In this document: positions 33,808 to 45,592 of the stretch, in pieces
Position numbering within the stretch: the first letter of the stretch is position 1
Layout of the letters: each line of letters begins with the position of its first letter
Origin: JAJDTQ01 sp963422385
Lineage (GTDB): Bacteria > Desulfobacterota > Binatia > UBA9968 > JAJDTQ01
DNA: 64,000 bases
Direction: 5' to 3'
NCBI GenBank assembly: GCA_963422385.1
Contig: OY729432.1
Coordinates: 1,364,001 to 1,428,000 of the forward strand
Made by a program: the position numbers and the translations under genes
Notes under the pieces: model-generated
Databases searched by the model: none
The model's input: the letters and a program-made list of their open reading frames with translations, nothing else
What the model was told of the DNA's origin: nothing

Positions 33808-35067
33808 ATGGACGGATACGGTCAGGTCTCCGATTCAGACACCCTTGCGCAACCGTCGTCGACGCCCAGGGCGTTGTCGTTCGACTGCCGCCGTCGCCAG
33901 TTCGCCCGGTTGTTGCTGCGGAATCTGCTCCTCACCCTCGTGACCTTGGGCATCTACCGGTTCTGGGCGAAGACGCGCGTGCGTCTTTGCCTGTGGCGGC
34001 ACCTCAAGCTTCTCGACGAGCCGCTGGAGTATCTCGGCACGGGAACCGAGTTGCTTGTCGGGTTCCTGACAGCCGTCGCGGTCCTGGTCCCGCTGACGGG
34101 TTCCTATTCGTTGCTGCCTCTCCTCGTGCCGGACAGCTTTCCCTACCAGGGTCTCGTCTTGCAGGCGCTGTATTACATCGTCCTCGGATTCGTCGTCCAG
34201 ATGGCGCTCTATCGTGTCCAGCGCTATCGGCTGACGCGCACCGCATGGCGCGGCGTACGCTCCGGGCTCGAAGGGTCCTCATTCAGGTATGCCTTGATCT
34301 GGTACGCATACGGCCTTGCAACCTTGGCGACCCTGGGCCTTGCCTACCCTTGGCTGCGGGTGGCCACCACGCGCTATTTCGCCAGTCACGCCCGGTTCGG
34401 CTCCACCCGTGTCTCCTTTGACGGCCGTGTCATCGGGCTGTTCCTGCGATGGCTGGTTGTCCTGACGCCGGCCCTGGCAACAATCGCTCTCCTCGCGGTG
34501 ATCAACGGTGAGGCGTTCCTCGAGGAGCTGGCCAGGCTCAGAGGCAACCTCGACAGGACCTCTGCAAGACAGTCCGTGGCGGCCGTACTTCGGTTCAATT
34601 ACTACCCCTTGTGGCTTCTTCTGCCGAGTTTCATCCTGGGTATCTGGTACCGTGTGAACGAATTTCGTTATCTGATCGGCGCCGTGCGCATCGGGGAGAC
34701 CCGGTTGGACTCCCGGCTGGAAACCCCGACCGTCTACATCATTTATATTCTGTTCTACATCTGCGTCGTGGGCGCGGTCCTGTTTCTATGGTTCGGGATT
34801 ATCGCCGGTGTCCTGACGGTTCTCCACGTCAGCGGCTTGTCGGGCGGATATGCAACCACCATGGTCCTTCTTGGCTCGTCCGTGTTCGCCTATTCGCTGT
34901 ATGGCTTTGCCAGGAGGCTGTTCGTCGAGATCACATTGCTCAAGACTTTTTGCGCGACGCTGATGCTGGAGCGGCCCGAGGCTTTGGAGCAGACGGTCCA
35001 ATCCAGCGCGGCCCTGCCGGGCCACGGCGAAGGGCTTGCGGACGCCCTCGACGTGGGCGGCTTCTGA
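33808..35067 (+). CDS. DUF898 (YjgN-like) membrane protein
   Basis: The 419 residues contain about eight hydrophobic spans and a repeated cytoplasmic signature: LVTLGIYRFWAKTRVRLCLW near residue 45, and YGLATLATLGLAYPWLRVATTRYFASHARFG-type sequence near 175. These are typical of YjgN/DUF898. Function is unknown. It is followed after 6 bases by an M48 peptidase gene, the usual partner of DUF898, which suggests a shared envelope-quality role. Confidence 0.88.
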   Translation: MDGYGQVSDSDTLAQPSSTPRALSFDCRRRQFARLLLRNLLLTLVTLGIYRFWAKTRVRLCLWRHLKLLDEPLEYLGTGTELLVGFLTAVAVLVPLTGSYSLLPLLVPDSFPYQGLVLQALYYIVLGFVVQMALYRVQRYRLTRTAWRGVRSGLEGSSFRYALIWYAYGLATLATLGLAYPWLRVATTRYFASHARFGSTRVSFDGRVIGLFLRWLVVLTPALATIALLAVINGEAFLEELARLRGNLDRTSARQSVAAVLRFNYYPLWLLLPSFILGIWYRVNEFRYLIGAVRIGETRLDSRLETPTVYIIYILFYICVVGAVLFLWFGIIAGVLTVLHVSGLSGGYATTMVLLGSSVFAYSLYGFARRLFVEITLLKTFCATLMLERPEALEQTVQSSAALPGHGEGLADALDVGGF

Positions 35068-35073
35068 CCCGTG

Positions 35074-36224
35074 ATGCGGTACGCAGCGCAATACTACGAC
35101 GGCAGGACGGCCCGTACGCAGCATGTGGAGGTTGCGGTAACGGAAGCCGGGATCGATATTTCCAGCGAGCCGGAGGTGGTGACCGCTTCCTGGCCCGCCG
35201 AGCGCATCATGCTCGCGGAGCTGCCGCGCGACGGCGAGCCTGTGCGGCTCGGTCTCGACGGCACCACCGCGCGGCTGATCGTCGATGACCCCAATGTGGT
35301 GGATACGCTCCGTCCGCTGGCGCCCAGGCTCTATCGGCGGGTGCGCCTGTCGTGGCGCGACATCGCCAGGATCGCAGTCTGGGCCGACGTGGCCACGGCC
35401 TCCATTGCCACCATCGTTCTTGTCGTCATTCCGTCCTTCTCAAAGCAGATGGCGGCGGTTACCCCGGACACCGTCAGGCAACGCATCGGATACGCCACTC
35501 TGCGCCAGCTCACGCGACTTCTTCCCATCAACGGTCATCACGAGAGGGCTCGTCGTGCCCCGTATTGCAGCGACGCTGACGGGCTCGATGCCCTTGGGGA
35601 GATGACGGTCCGGTTGACCTCCGACGTGACGGATGTGCCGCGGGAGCGTCTGGTCGTTGTCAACACGCAGATGGTCAACGCCTTCGCCCTGCCGGGCAAT
35701 ATCGTGGTCGTGACCAAAGGACTCATCGACAATGCGGAGAACGCCGAGGAAGTCGCCGGCGTCGTCGCTCATGAGCTCGGCCACGTCGCACTTGACCACC
35801 CGATCCAGGGGATGTACGCACGGCGGCCGTGTCGGTATTGGTGGGCCTGGTCATAGGCGATGTGGCTGGGGGCCTCCTGGTTACGGGCCTCGGCAAATGG
35901 GTGCTCAACAGCAGTTACTCCCGCGTGGCGGAGCGCGAAGCGGACCAATACGCGATGGAGCGCCTGAACGCGGCCGGCATCGATCCCGCGGGGCTGGAGG
36001 CATTCTTCGTCCGGTTGTCGGCGAAGCGAGGCAAGAGCGGAGGCGTCCTTTATCGTTTTCTGTCGACCCATCCACCGACCGGCGAGCGGCTTGCAGCCAT
36101 CCGGGGGGCGACCCGCGCCAAGGGAAAGGTGTTCGCAACAACCCGGAGCTGGACGGATCTTGAATTTGTTTGCCGGGAAACGAAGAAAGTCGCGCCGGTG
36201 ATCCCCAACTACCCCCCGAAATGA
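35074..36224 (+). pseudogene. M48-family zinc metallopeptidase, frameshifted
   Basis: The first frame (to 35856) gives an N-terminal domain, a membrane span near residues 105-125 and the zinc motif HELGH (His233-Glu-Leu-Gly-His237). At about 35810-35830 the frame is lost. The rest continues in another frame as VSVLVGLVIGDVAGG, then the third zinc ligand in VAEREADQYA and the STHPPTGERLAAI motif, ending at 36224. A single base change would restore a 383-residue enzyme of normal family form. The catalytic site is split by the shift. It could be a true lesion or a sequencing error. It follows DUF898 directly. Confidence 0.82.
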
Positions 36225-36242
36225 CCCGAAGCCGTTCCGGCC

Positions 36243-37514
<1,272 letters not shown>

Positions 37515-37775
37515 GGATGGTTTGTCTCCTTCAGGTCCCTGAGAGACGGTACCCGCTAACGAATCACCCCCAGGAACAGTAAAGCAGAAAAAAATTCGAA
37601 ACCCAAAAATTCGATCCCGCGAGAACGGTCGAGTAGTTCCGGCCCTTGCAAAAGGGTGCTCCCGCTCTTATGATAATTTGTCTTGCATATTCGGGCCGTT
37701 AGATGATATTTTCATCGGAAGCCGAGTATTAAAGGTGAGTTAAAGACGAGTCGCGACAAACGTTGGAGGTGAACC

Positions 37776-39215
<1,440 letters not shown>

Positions 39216-39237
39216 GAGCCGAGCCTGACCGAGTAAA

Positions 39238-39372
39238 TCAGGAATCTACAGAGAGGCAGGGAAATGGGTCCATTTCCCTGCCTCTCTGTAATACCTTGAG
39301 ATCCAGCAGCGAGGCCACTCGCAACACGCCATCCTCCGTCTGTTCCGAGTCTCCCAACGGCTTGAACGTCAT
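39238..39372 (-). pseudogene. AbiEii-type nucleotidyltransferase toxin remnant
   Basis: ATG 39372 overlaps the stop of the upstream gene (ATGA), the usual coupling. The frame encodes MTFKPLGDSEQ...GVLRVASLLDLK, like the part of AbiEii-family proteins just before the conserved lysine and KDYLDI region. It then runs into a hairpin and stops after 44 codons. The nucleotidyltransferase motif region and C-terminal domain are absent. It is a short remnant, so the family call is tentative. Confidence 0.5.
39247..39290. repeat. 44-base near-perfect palindrome
   Basis: Bases 39247-39267 pair exactly with 39270-39290 around a 2-base centre. It lies 31 bases after the aminomutase stop and inside the AbiEii remnant. 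Without a T tract it could stop transcription from both sides only by a factor-assisted route. Its perfection suggests a recent origin, e.g. as a cruciform breakpoint. Confidence 0.85.
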
Positions 39373-39770
39373 CGTGGCATCTCCCGCGGCGGACGCCGCG
39401 TGGGCAACTTGGGGGTTGGCGTCAAACCCAGGCGGAGGTGCCGGAAATTCCAGGAACGACGGTTGAAAATGCCTGTCGGCGGGTCACGAAGGATCCGGCA
39501 CAGTTCGGAGACCTGAACCCGCGAGAGCAACCAGCGGATGTCGGCGACGGTTCCGAGGGTCATCATCTGCGCCAGAAAAAGCCGCCGGTCCTCCAGGGTG
39601 CGCTCCGGCGGTTGCCACCAGACATACTTCCTGGCCATGGCCGCGGCGCGCTCGTCACCGGTCAAGGAGTCGGCCATGCACTCGTCGATATGTAACGCCG
39701 TCTCCATCGATACCAGCATGCGGGCTGCAAGCACCATTTTCAAGAAGCATGGAGGGTCGAATCGCACCAT
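39369..39770 (-). CDS. Conserved hypothetical protein paired with AbiEii-type toxin
   Basis: The 133-residue frame contains YVWWQPPERTLEDRRLFLAQMMTLGTVADIRWLL and ends RHLRLGLTPTPKLPTRR-like, a pattern of small proteins found just upstream of AbiEii-like nucleotidyltransferases. Its stop overlaps the remnant's ATG. The start is uncertain: ATG 39770, 39737, 39719 and 39707 are all open, none with a good ribosome site. It may be the antitoxin-side partner, but this is inference. Confidence 0.55.
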   Translation of the reverse strand: MVRFDPPCFLKMVLAARMLVSMETALHIDECMADSLTGDERAAAMARKYVWWQPPERTLEDRRLFLAQMMTLGTVADIRWLLSRVQVSELCRILRDPPTGIFNRRSWNFRHLRLGLTPTPKLPTRRPPREMPR

Positions 39771-39813
39771 TCAGACGGGAGGACCCAGGCATTCCCCGGT
39801 TTACGGAAGCGTG

Positions 39814-42800
39814 TCACTCCACCCCTGATATCGTCACCGGCTGCACGCGGCTCAGCACGTTGCCCAAGGGGCCGATCTCGACAGGGGCGCCGTTGAGGTA
39901 GGCAATGAACTGACGCGACTGCACGGGGACGCGGGGGCCGGGGGTGAGGATGCCGACGAGATTCAGGGGATCGGTGCAGGACACCATCACCGGCTCCGTG
40001 TCGGGAGCGAGCCGCCGCACGTTGCGCATGGCATCGACGGCGTCGGGCAGGGCGTACTGCTCGCCCACGAAGCCGCTCACGAAACGGCCGCCGCGGATCT
40101 CGCCGCGGGCCTCCATGCGGCGGTAGGTCTGGAGCAACAGGCGCCAAGGCGGGCATCGGGTCTCCCGGGCAAGCAGTTCCCGGAAGACCAAGCCGTAGCG
40201 TTGCAGGAGCTGGCGCGCCAAGGTCTCGGTCACGGCGTCCACAGTGCCGGGATCTCCGTTTCGCCACAGCGACCAGCGACCCACGGGCATGGCCCGCTCT
40301 GCTGAGCCTTTCCGGCTGCCGCGCCTGGAATCCCTTCGCTTCAACTCCGGGGTGAGCAGCATGCGCAGTCCCGCGATGCCGTCTCCCGTGACCTGCCCGC
40401 GAGTGACCAACTCCCACAGCGCGCGTTCGGTGCGCACCGTGAGATGTCCGGTTCCCCGGGCGATGTCCGCCAGAAAGGACGCGCCTTGGGTCTCCAGGTA
40501 CGCGGCGACGTCCCGGGCGGCGGCGGACAGTCCCTGGATCCCGCGCCAGCCCAGGGCTTCCGAATCCAGGAAGTGCGGCAGGTTCTCCCGGATCAGGAAG
40601 GCCAGCGGCGCGGACCGGGTGGGCGTGGTCCTGCGGGTCTTCCCGGATGCCGGCCGCAGGGCCAGCGGCGCCGCATCCCAGAGCCTGGCGGTGGCCGCAT
40701 CGTCCTCGGGCGCGCCGGTGTCTCGTCGCAACCGTCCCCAGGTCACCACGCCTGCGAGACAGAGCTGCTCCAGGTCGGCAGGGTCGTAGGGGGCGATCCG
40801 GGCCGGCAGGACGTGCTGTTCCCAGGCCGGGGCCGGCAACTCCATCCCCTGAAGCTGCCGGATGACCTGGTGGATTCCGTCGCGGCCGTGGAGTTGCGAG
40901 CCAGGCAGAACGTGTTGCCAGCGCAGCAGGAAGCGGATGAAGTCCGTGGCCGAGACCGGATGGATCTCGCGCCGCAGGCGGCCCAGGGTGAGGCGGTGAA
41001 TCCGGGACAGCAGCCGGCGCTCGCACCACTCCACGGGCGTGTCGGGCCCGGTGCCGGGGGAGAAGCGTCCTTGCAACACCACCCCGGAGACTTCCAGGGC
41101 GTTCAGGCCGCACTCCACCGACTCCACGGAAAGGCCGATTCGGGCGGCCAGTCCGGCAGCGGTGACAGGACCGATGATCTCCATCCAGCCCTGCAAGGTG
41201 CGCCGGAGAGCTTCGTCCTCCGAGGCTTCGGCAACCGTGTCGTCCACGCATGGGTCGGTGACGGCCGGGTCCATGCGAAATGCTCCCAGCACCGCCCAGG
41301 CTTCCGCAAGGCGCTCCGCGGCCACGTAGAACGCGCCGCCGTCCTCGCGCATCGTCCGCGCTACGGTGGCACGCCTCGCCTCCATGAGCTCTTCCGCATA
41401 CCGCTGCCACGGCGCCGCTTCCCGCACCGGCAGCAGGATGACCGTGAGCAACAGGTCGTGAAGCTCGTCCGCGTCGCGGATATCCGGCCAAGCCTGTCCC
41501 TGGACCTCGGCCAGGGCTTCCGGGCTCAGGGCGCCGATGCCTTGGGCCAAGTCCGGGTCCGTGCGCCGTAGCGCCACCGCCCGGGCGCGTCTTTCCTCCA
41601 GCGGGGCGTCGTCGAGGAAGGCGTAGGGGTTGGCGTTGAGGATCTCGTGGGCCATGGGTGAGGGTGCCGGGGTCTCCACGGCCACGGTGGCGATCTCCCC
41701 TTGGCCAAGCCGCATCAGCGTCTCCTTGAAGCCATCCACGTCCATGGCCTCCCGCAGGCAGTTGTCCATGGTCTCCCGGGTCAGGGGATGATCCGGCAGG
41801 CTCACGGGCCCGGCGCGGTTATCCTGGCACATCACCTGGTCCGGGAAGACTGCGCCCAGAAGGTCCTCCGCGCGCATGCGCTGGATCTGCATGGGCACCT
41901 TCTTGCCCCGGCTGAATCGTTCCACCGCCAACGCGCGGCTCGCGTTCCAGCGCCAGCGGTTGGTGAACATGGGCGCCGCCAGGGAGGCCTGGGTGAGGTC
42001 CCGTTCCACCGTGGCCGGGTGAAGGTAGGAAAAGACCGTGTCCAGCGGGAAGGAGTGACGGTCGGTCAACGAGATCACGATGCCGTCGTCGGTGGCCGCG
42101 GCCTGGAGCTCGAAATCGAAGTTGACGCAGAAACGCTTGCGCAGGGCCAGCCCCCAGGCGCGGTTGATGCGTCCTCCGAAGGGTGTGTGCAGCACGAGCT
42201 GCATGCCGCCGGACTCGTCGAAGAACCGCTCGGCGACCACGCGGTCCACGGTCGGCACGCAGCCCAGCATGGCCCGGGTCTCGTTTACGTAGGCGACGAT
42301 CTGCTCGGCGCCGGCCGGTCCGACCCCGGCCTCGCGCTGGAGCCAGCCGTCAGGCGCATCTGCCTCGGCGGCCCGCCGGGCGACGTTCTCCCTCACGTCG
42401 GACACCGCGCGTGACAGCTCCAGGGTGCGTCCCGGGGATTCCCCGAGCCAGAACGGAATGGTGGGCGGCGCTCCGTGGGCGTCCTCCACCCACACTTTGC
42501 CGGAGGCCACCCGCTGGATGCGCCACGAGGTATTGCCGAGCAGGAAGATGTCGCCGGCCAGGCTTTCGATGGCGAAGTCCTCGTTGACCTTGCCCACGAA
42601 GGTCTCGCCGGGCGACTCGATCACGTCATAGTCCGCGGTGTCGGGGATGGCGCCGCCGTTGGTGATGGACACGAGACGGGCGCCGCGGCGCGCCCGGAGC
42701 ATCCCGTTCACCCGATCCCGGTGGAGATGGGCGCCGCGCCGGCCCCTGGACGGCGCCACTCCCTCGCACAGCATGTGCAGTATCTGCTCGAAATCCCGCC

Positions 42801-44193
42801 GCGAGAGATCCCGGAAGGGGTAGGCGGCGCGAACCAGCTCCCAGAGATCCTCCTCGGCGATGCCCGCCGCCTGCTTCGACTCGGTCAGAAGCGGCAGGGT
42901 CTCGCCGGGCTTCGGGGCCGGCGTGAGGCTCGCCACCGTCGCCACCACCTGCTGGGCCAGCACGTCCAGCGGTTGCCGCGCCAGTCCGATGCGGTCGAGG
43001 TCGCCCCGGCGCACGGCGTACACCGCGGCCGCGCACTGGAGCAGGTCGTCCCGGGTCAGCGGATACAGGATGCCCTTGGGGACGGCCCCCAGCCAGTGTC
43101 CCGAGCGCCCCACTCGTTGCAGCAGGGTGGCGATGGAACGGGGCGCGCCGATGTGGCACACCAGCTCCACGTGGCCGATGTCGATGCCCAGCTCCAGCGA
43201 CGCGGTGGCCACCACCACCGGCACCTCGGCGGCCTTGAGCTTCTGCTCGGCTTCGAGCCGGGTCTTGCGGGAAAGGCTGCCGTGGTGGGCCAGCACCTTG
43301 CCCTCGCCGAGACGGTCGGTGAGCTGGTGCGCTACCCGTTCCACCAGACGGCGGGTGTGGACGAACACCAGGGTGGTGCGGTGGGTCCGGATCTGCTGCA
43401 CGATGCGGTCGTAGACCTCGGCCCACAGCGGGTGGGAGGTGATGGGTCCCAGTTCCTGGTCCGGCGCCTCGATGGACAGATCCAGCTCCCGCTTGTGGCC
43501 CACGTCCACGATGGCGCATTCAGGCGCACCGTCGCGCTTCAGCCTCCGGGCTCCCACCAGCAGGCAGGCGATGTCCTCCATGGGCTTCTGGGTGGCGCTC
43601 AGCCCGATGCGCTGCAGCGGCCTGCCGGCCAGGGCGTCCAGCCGTTCCAGGGAAAGCGCCAGATGGGCGCCCCGCTTGTCTCCGGCCACCGCGTGGATCT
43701 CGTCCACGATGACCGTATGCGCCCGCCTCAGCATCTGGCGGCTGCGCTCGGCCGTGAGCAGAATGTAGAGCGATTCCGGTGTCGTGATGAGGATGTGCGG
43801 GGGTCGGGCGATCATGCGCTGCCGTTCCGTGGCCGGGGTGTCGCCCGAGCGCACGGCCACGCGAATATCCTGCAGCGGAAGCCCCTGACGCCGACCCGCC
43901 CGGGTGATCTCGGCCAGGGGCTCCTGCAGATTCTTCCGGATGTCGTTGCCCAGAGCCTTGAGCGGCGACACGTAGACCACGTGAGTGTGGTCCTGGGCCG
44001 TTTCCGCCGGTGCGATGAGCTGGTTGATGGACCAGAGAAAAGCCGCCAAGGTCTTGCCCGAGCCTGTGGGCGCGGCGATGAGCGTGTCCCGGCCCCGGGC
44101 GATCTCCTTCCAGCCCGCCGCCTGCGGCGGCGTCGGCTTGCCGAAGCGGTCCCGGAACCAGTCGCGCACCAGAGGATGAAATCGATCGATCAC
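39814..44193 (-). CDS. lhr: Lhr-like ATP-dependent superfamily 2 helicase
   Basis: The 1459 residues match the long Lhr form. The DEAD/DEAH core has Walker A APTGSGKT (residues 41-48), Walker B DEIH near 170, and motif VI in LLQRVGRSGH. The Lhr middle and the C-terminal extension domain follow. Lhr unwinds DNA or RNA:DNA hybrids and is tied to repair. I start at GTG 44193, which gives the family N-terminus FHPLVRDWFRDRFG. The open frame to 44331 would overlap the divergent gene and adds unconserved sequence. The 43-base gap to the AbiE-like gene suggests shared transcription. Confidence 0.9.
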   Translation of the reverse strand: MIDRFHPLVRDWFRDRFGKPTPPQAAGWKEIARGRDTLIAAPTGSGKTLAAFLWSINQLIAPAETAQDHTHVVYVSPLKALGNDIRKNLQEPLAEITRAGRRQGLPLQDIRVAVRSGDTPATERQRMIARPPHILITTPESLYILLTAERSRQMLRRAHTVIVDEIHAVAGDKRGAHLALSLERLDALAGRPLQRIGLSATQKPMEDIACLLVGARRLKRDGAPECAIVDVGHKRELDLSIEAPDQELGPITSHPLWAEVYDRIVQQIRTHRTTLVFVHTRRLVERVAHQLTDRLGEGKVLAHHGSLSRKTRLEAEQKLKAAEVPVVVATASLELGIDIGHVELVCHIGAPRSIATLLQRVGRSGHWLGAVPKGILYPLTRDDLLQCAAAVYAVRRGDLDRIGLARQPLDVLAQQVVATVASLTPAPKPGETLPLLTESKQAAGIAEEDLWELVRAAYPFRDLSRRDFEQILHMLCEGVAPSRGRRGAHLHRDRVNGMLRARRGARLVSITNGGAIPDTADYDVIESPGETFVGKVNEDFAIESLAGDIFLLGNTSWRIQRVASGKVWVEDAHGAPPTIPFWLGESPGRTLELSRAVSDVRENVARRAAEADAPDGWLQREAGVGPAGAEQIVAYVNETRAMLGCVPTVDRVVAERFFDESGGMQLVLHTPFGGRINRAWGLALRKRFCVNFDFELQAAATDDGIVISLTDRHSFPLDTVFSYLHPATVERDLTQASLAAPMFTNRWRWNASRALAVERFSRGKKVPMQIQRMRAEDLLGAVFPDQVMCQDNRAGPVSLPDHPLTRETMDNCLREAMDVDGFKETLMRLGQGEIATVAVETPAPSPMAHEILNANPYAFLDDAPLEERRARAVALRRTDPDLAQGIGALSPEALAEVQGQAWPDIRDADELHDLLLTVILLPVREAAPWQRYAEELMEARRATVARTMREDGGAFYVAAERLAEAWAVLGAFRMDPAVTDPCVDDTVAEASEDEALRRTLQGWMEIIGPVTAAGLAARIGLSVESVECGLNALEVSGVVLQGRFSPGTGPDTPVEWCERRLLSRIHRLTLGRLRREIHPVSATDFIRFLLRWQHVLPGSQLHGRDGIHQVIRQLQGMELPAPAWEQHVLPARIAPYDPADLEQLCLAGVVTWGRLRRDTGAPEDDAATARLWDAAPLALRPASGKTRRTTPTRSAPLAFLIRENLPHFLDSEALGWRGIQGLSAAARDVAAYLETQGASFLADIARGTGHLTVRTERALWELVTRGQVTGDGIAGLRMLLTPELKRRDSRRGSRKGSAERAMPVGRWSLWRNGDPGTVDAVTETLARQLLQRYGLVFRELLARETRCPPWRLLLQTYRRMEARGEIRGGRFVSGFVGEQYALPDAVDAMRNVRRLAPDTEPVMVSCTDPLNLVGILTPGPRVPVQSRQFIAYLNGAPVEIGPLGNVLSRVQPVTISGVE

Positions 44194-44294
44194 TGCGCTA
44201 GAGTCTTTCTGTCGGCAGCCCGCATTCCGACATGGTAGCCCGCGGGACGGAACATGAAAACCACGGACCGGACCGGTCGCATGAGGTGTCAGTG

Positions 44295-44885
44295 ATGTTG
44301 CCATCGGCGGGAATGGGCGTGAAGTTGTCATTCACGCCGCAGATGGAGAAGCGCCTCACGAAGCGCGCCATGCGGATGCTCAACCAGTCGCTACGCCAGT
44401 TTCCCGAGTTGCGGAACCTGGATCTCCACGTGGGCCATACGAATACCAAGCTCGGGGTGGCGTTCATTCCGACACGGCTCCGGCTGCCGTTGTACATCCG
44501 CCTCCGGGTCCGGGGCCTGACCTACAACACCATCGGTCATGAGCTCACCCATCTGCTGCAGGGACTGACGAAACTCCCGTCCCCGGAGAGAACCCTTCCG
44601 TGGGAGCCGCTCCCCGGCGGCGAGACCCAGTGCGACATCTGGACCCTCGCACGCAGCGAGCTCTTCTGCGATGACGCCCCCACCTACTTGCGAATGCCGC
44701 GTACCGTGCGCGAGGACTGGCGGTACTACGCCGGCCGGGTACGCACCTTGTGCGTGGAGGCCATCCGCCAACGCTCACGCCGGCGCACCTACATCCGCTG
44801 GCTGGAGTCGCGGGTCGCCGAGCTGCCCGAGCGCGCGCCCGTGTTGCGATCCAACGCCCCGGAGCAGTTGTCCCTGCTGTTGTAG
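44295..44885 (+). CDS. Putative zinc metallopeptidase-like protein (HELTH motif)
   Basis: The 196-residue product has an HExxH motif in YNTIGHELTHLLQGL near residue 80, with a downstream LARSELFCDDAPTYL segment that could carry a third ligand. It has no signal peptide. It may belong to SprT-like or related zincin families, but I cannot assign it. The start is chosen at ATG 44295. GTG/ATG codons upstream to 44232 remain open. It is divergent from lhr by about 100 bases. Confidence 0.6.
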   Translation: MLPSAGMGVKLSFTPQMEKRLTKRAMRMLNQSLRQFPELRNLDLHVGHTNTKLGVAFIPTRLRLPLYIRLRVRGLTYNTIGHELTHLLQGLTKLPSPERTLPWEPLPGGETQCDIWTLARSELFCDDAPTYLRMPRTVREDWRYYAGRVRTLCVEAIRQRSRRRTYIRWLESRVAELPERAPVLRSNAPEQLSLLL

Positions 44886-44910
44886 CTAGTGTTGTGAGAC
44901 ACAACACTAG
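44886..44910. repeat. Perfect hairpin after the zincin-like gene
   Basis: CTAGTGTTGT (44886-44895) pairs exactly with ACAACACTAG (44901-44910) around GAGAC. It overlaps the end of the zincin-like gene by one base and lies 39 bases before darT. It may act as terminator stem or as an operator for the darTG operon. Confidence 0.7.
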
Positions 44911-44948
44911 GCGTCTCATGGCAGAATTGCTAGGGTGGGCAGCCTGCA

Positions 44949-45592
44949 ATGGTATACGGACTAACTGCAAAAAAGGCCTTGATCTTTCGGATCACGCACA
45001 TCAATAATGTGCCGTGGCTTCTCAAGAACGGCCTCCATTGCAAGAACGCTGAAAAATTTGATCCCGAATTCGTCGGCATCGGGAACCGGGAGCTCATTGA
45101 CAAGCGCGCTTCACGAACTGTGCCAATTGCACCTGGGGGCACGCTGGCCGATTACATCCCATTTTATTTCACACCCTTCTCGATGATGATGTACAATATC
45201 AAGACCGGCTATGGGGGAGTTGCCCGACATCAGAGTTCAGATGTGGTGATCCTCGTCTCATCTCTACGCGGGCTCGCCGAGAAGGGGGTCTCGGCGATCT
45301 ACACGGATCGGCACGCATACTTGAAGACCTCTAAGTTTTCTCCTCTTTGGATGATCTGGACAAGATTGATTGGCCGCTGTTGAACAGGCGCGACTTCAAG
45401 CGCGATGAAGACGATCCAGAGAAGACGGACCGGTACCAAGCCGAAACGCTTGTTCTTAGTCACATGCCTGTGCAGTGCTTGGCGGGTATCGTCTGCCACG
45501 GAGAAACCGAGCGGAGGATCGTTGAGCAAAGCAGTGAGGAGGCTGGTGTGAGTCTGAAAGTCATTGCAAAGTCGAGCTGGTACTTCTCATGA
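44949..45592 (+). pseudogene. darT: DarT-type DNA ADP-ribosyltransferase toxin, frameshifted
   Basis: DarT attaches ADP-ribose to thymidine in single-stranded DNA. The first frame (to 45383) gives FRITHINNVPWLLKNGLHC, KRASRTVPIAPGGTLADYIPFYFTPFSMM and VSAIYTDRHAY. Around 45333-45350 (TTTTCTCCTCTTT) the frame shifts. The rest continues as DDLDKIDWPLLNRRDFKRD and DRYQAETLV, which carries the catalytic Glu, and stops at 45592. The shift thus separates the NAD-binding part from the catalytic Glu. One base would restore about 214 residues. The ATGA overlap with darG is intact. Confidence 0.85.
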
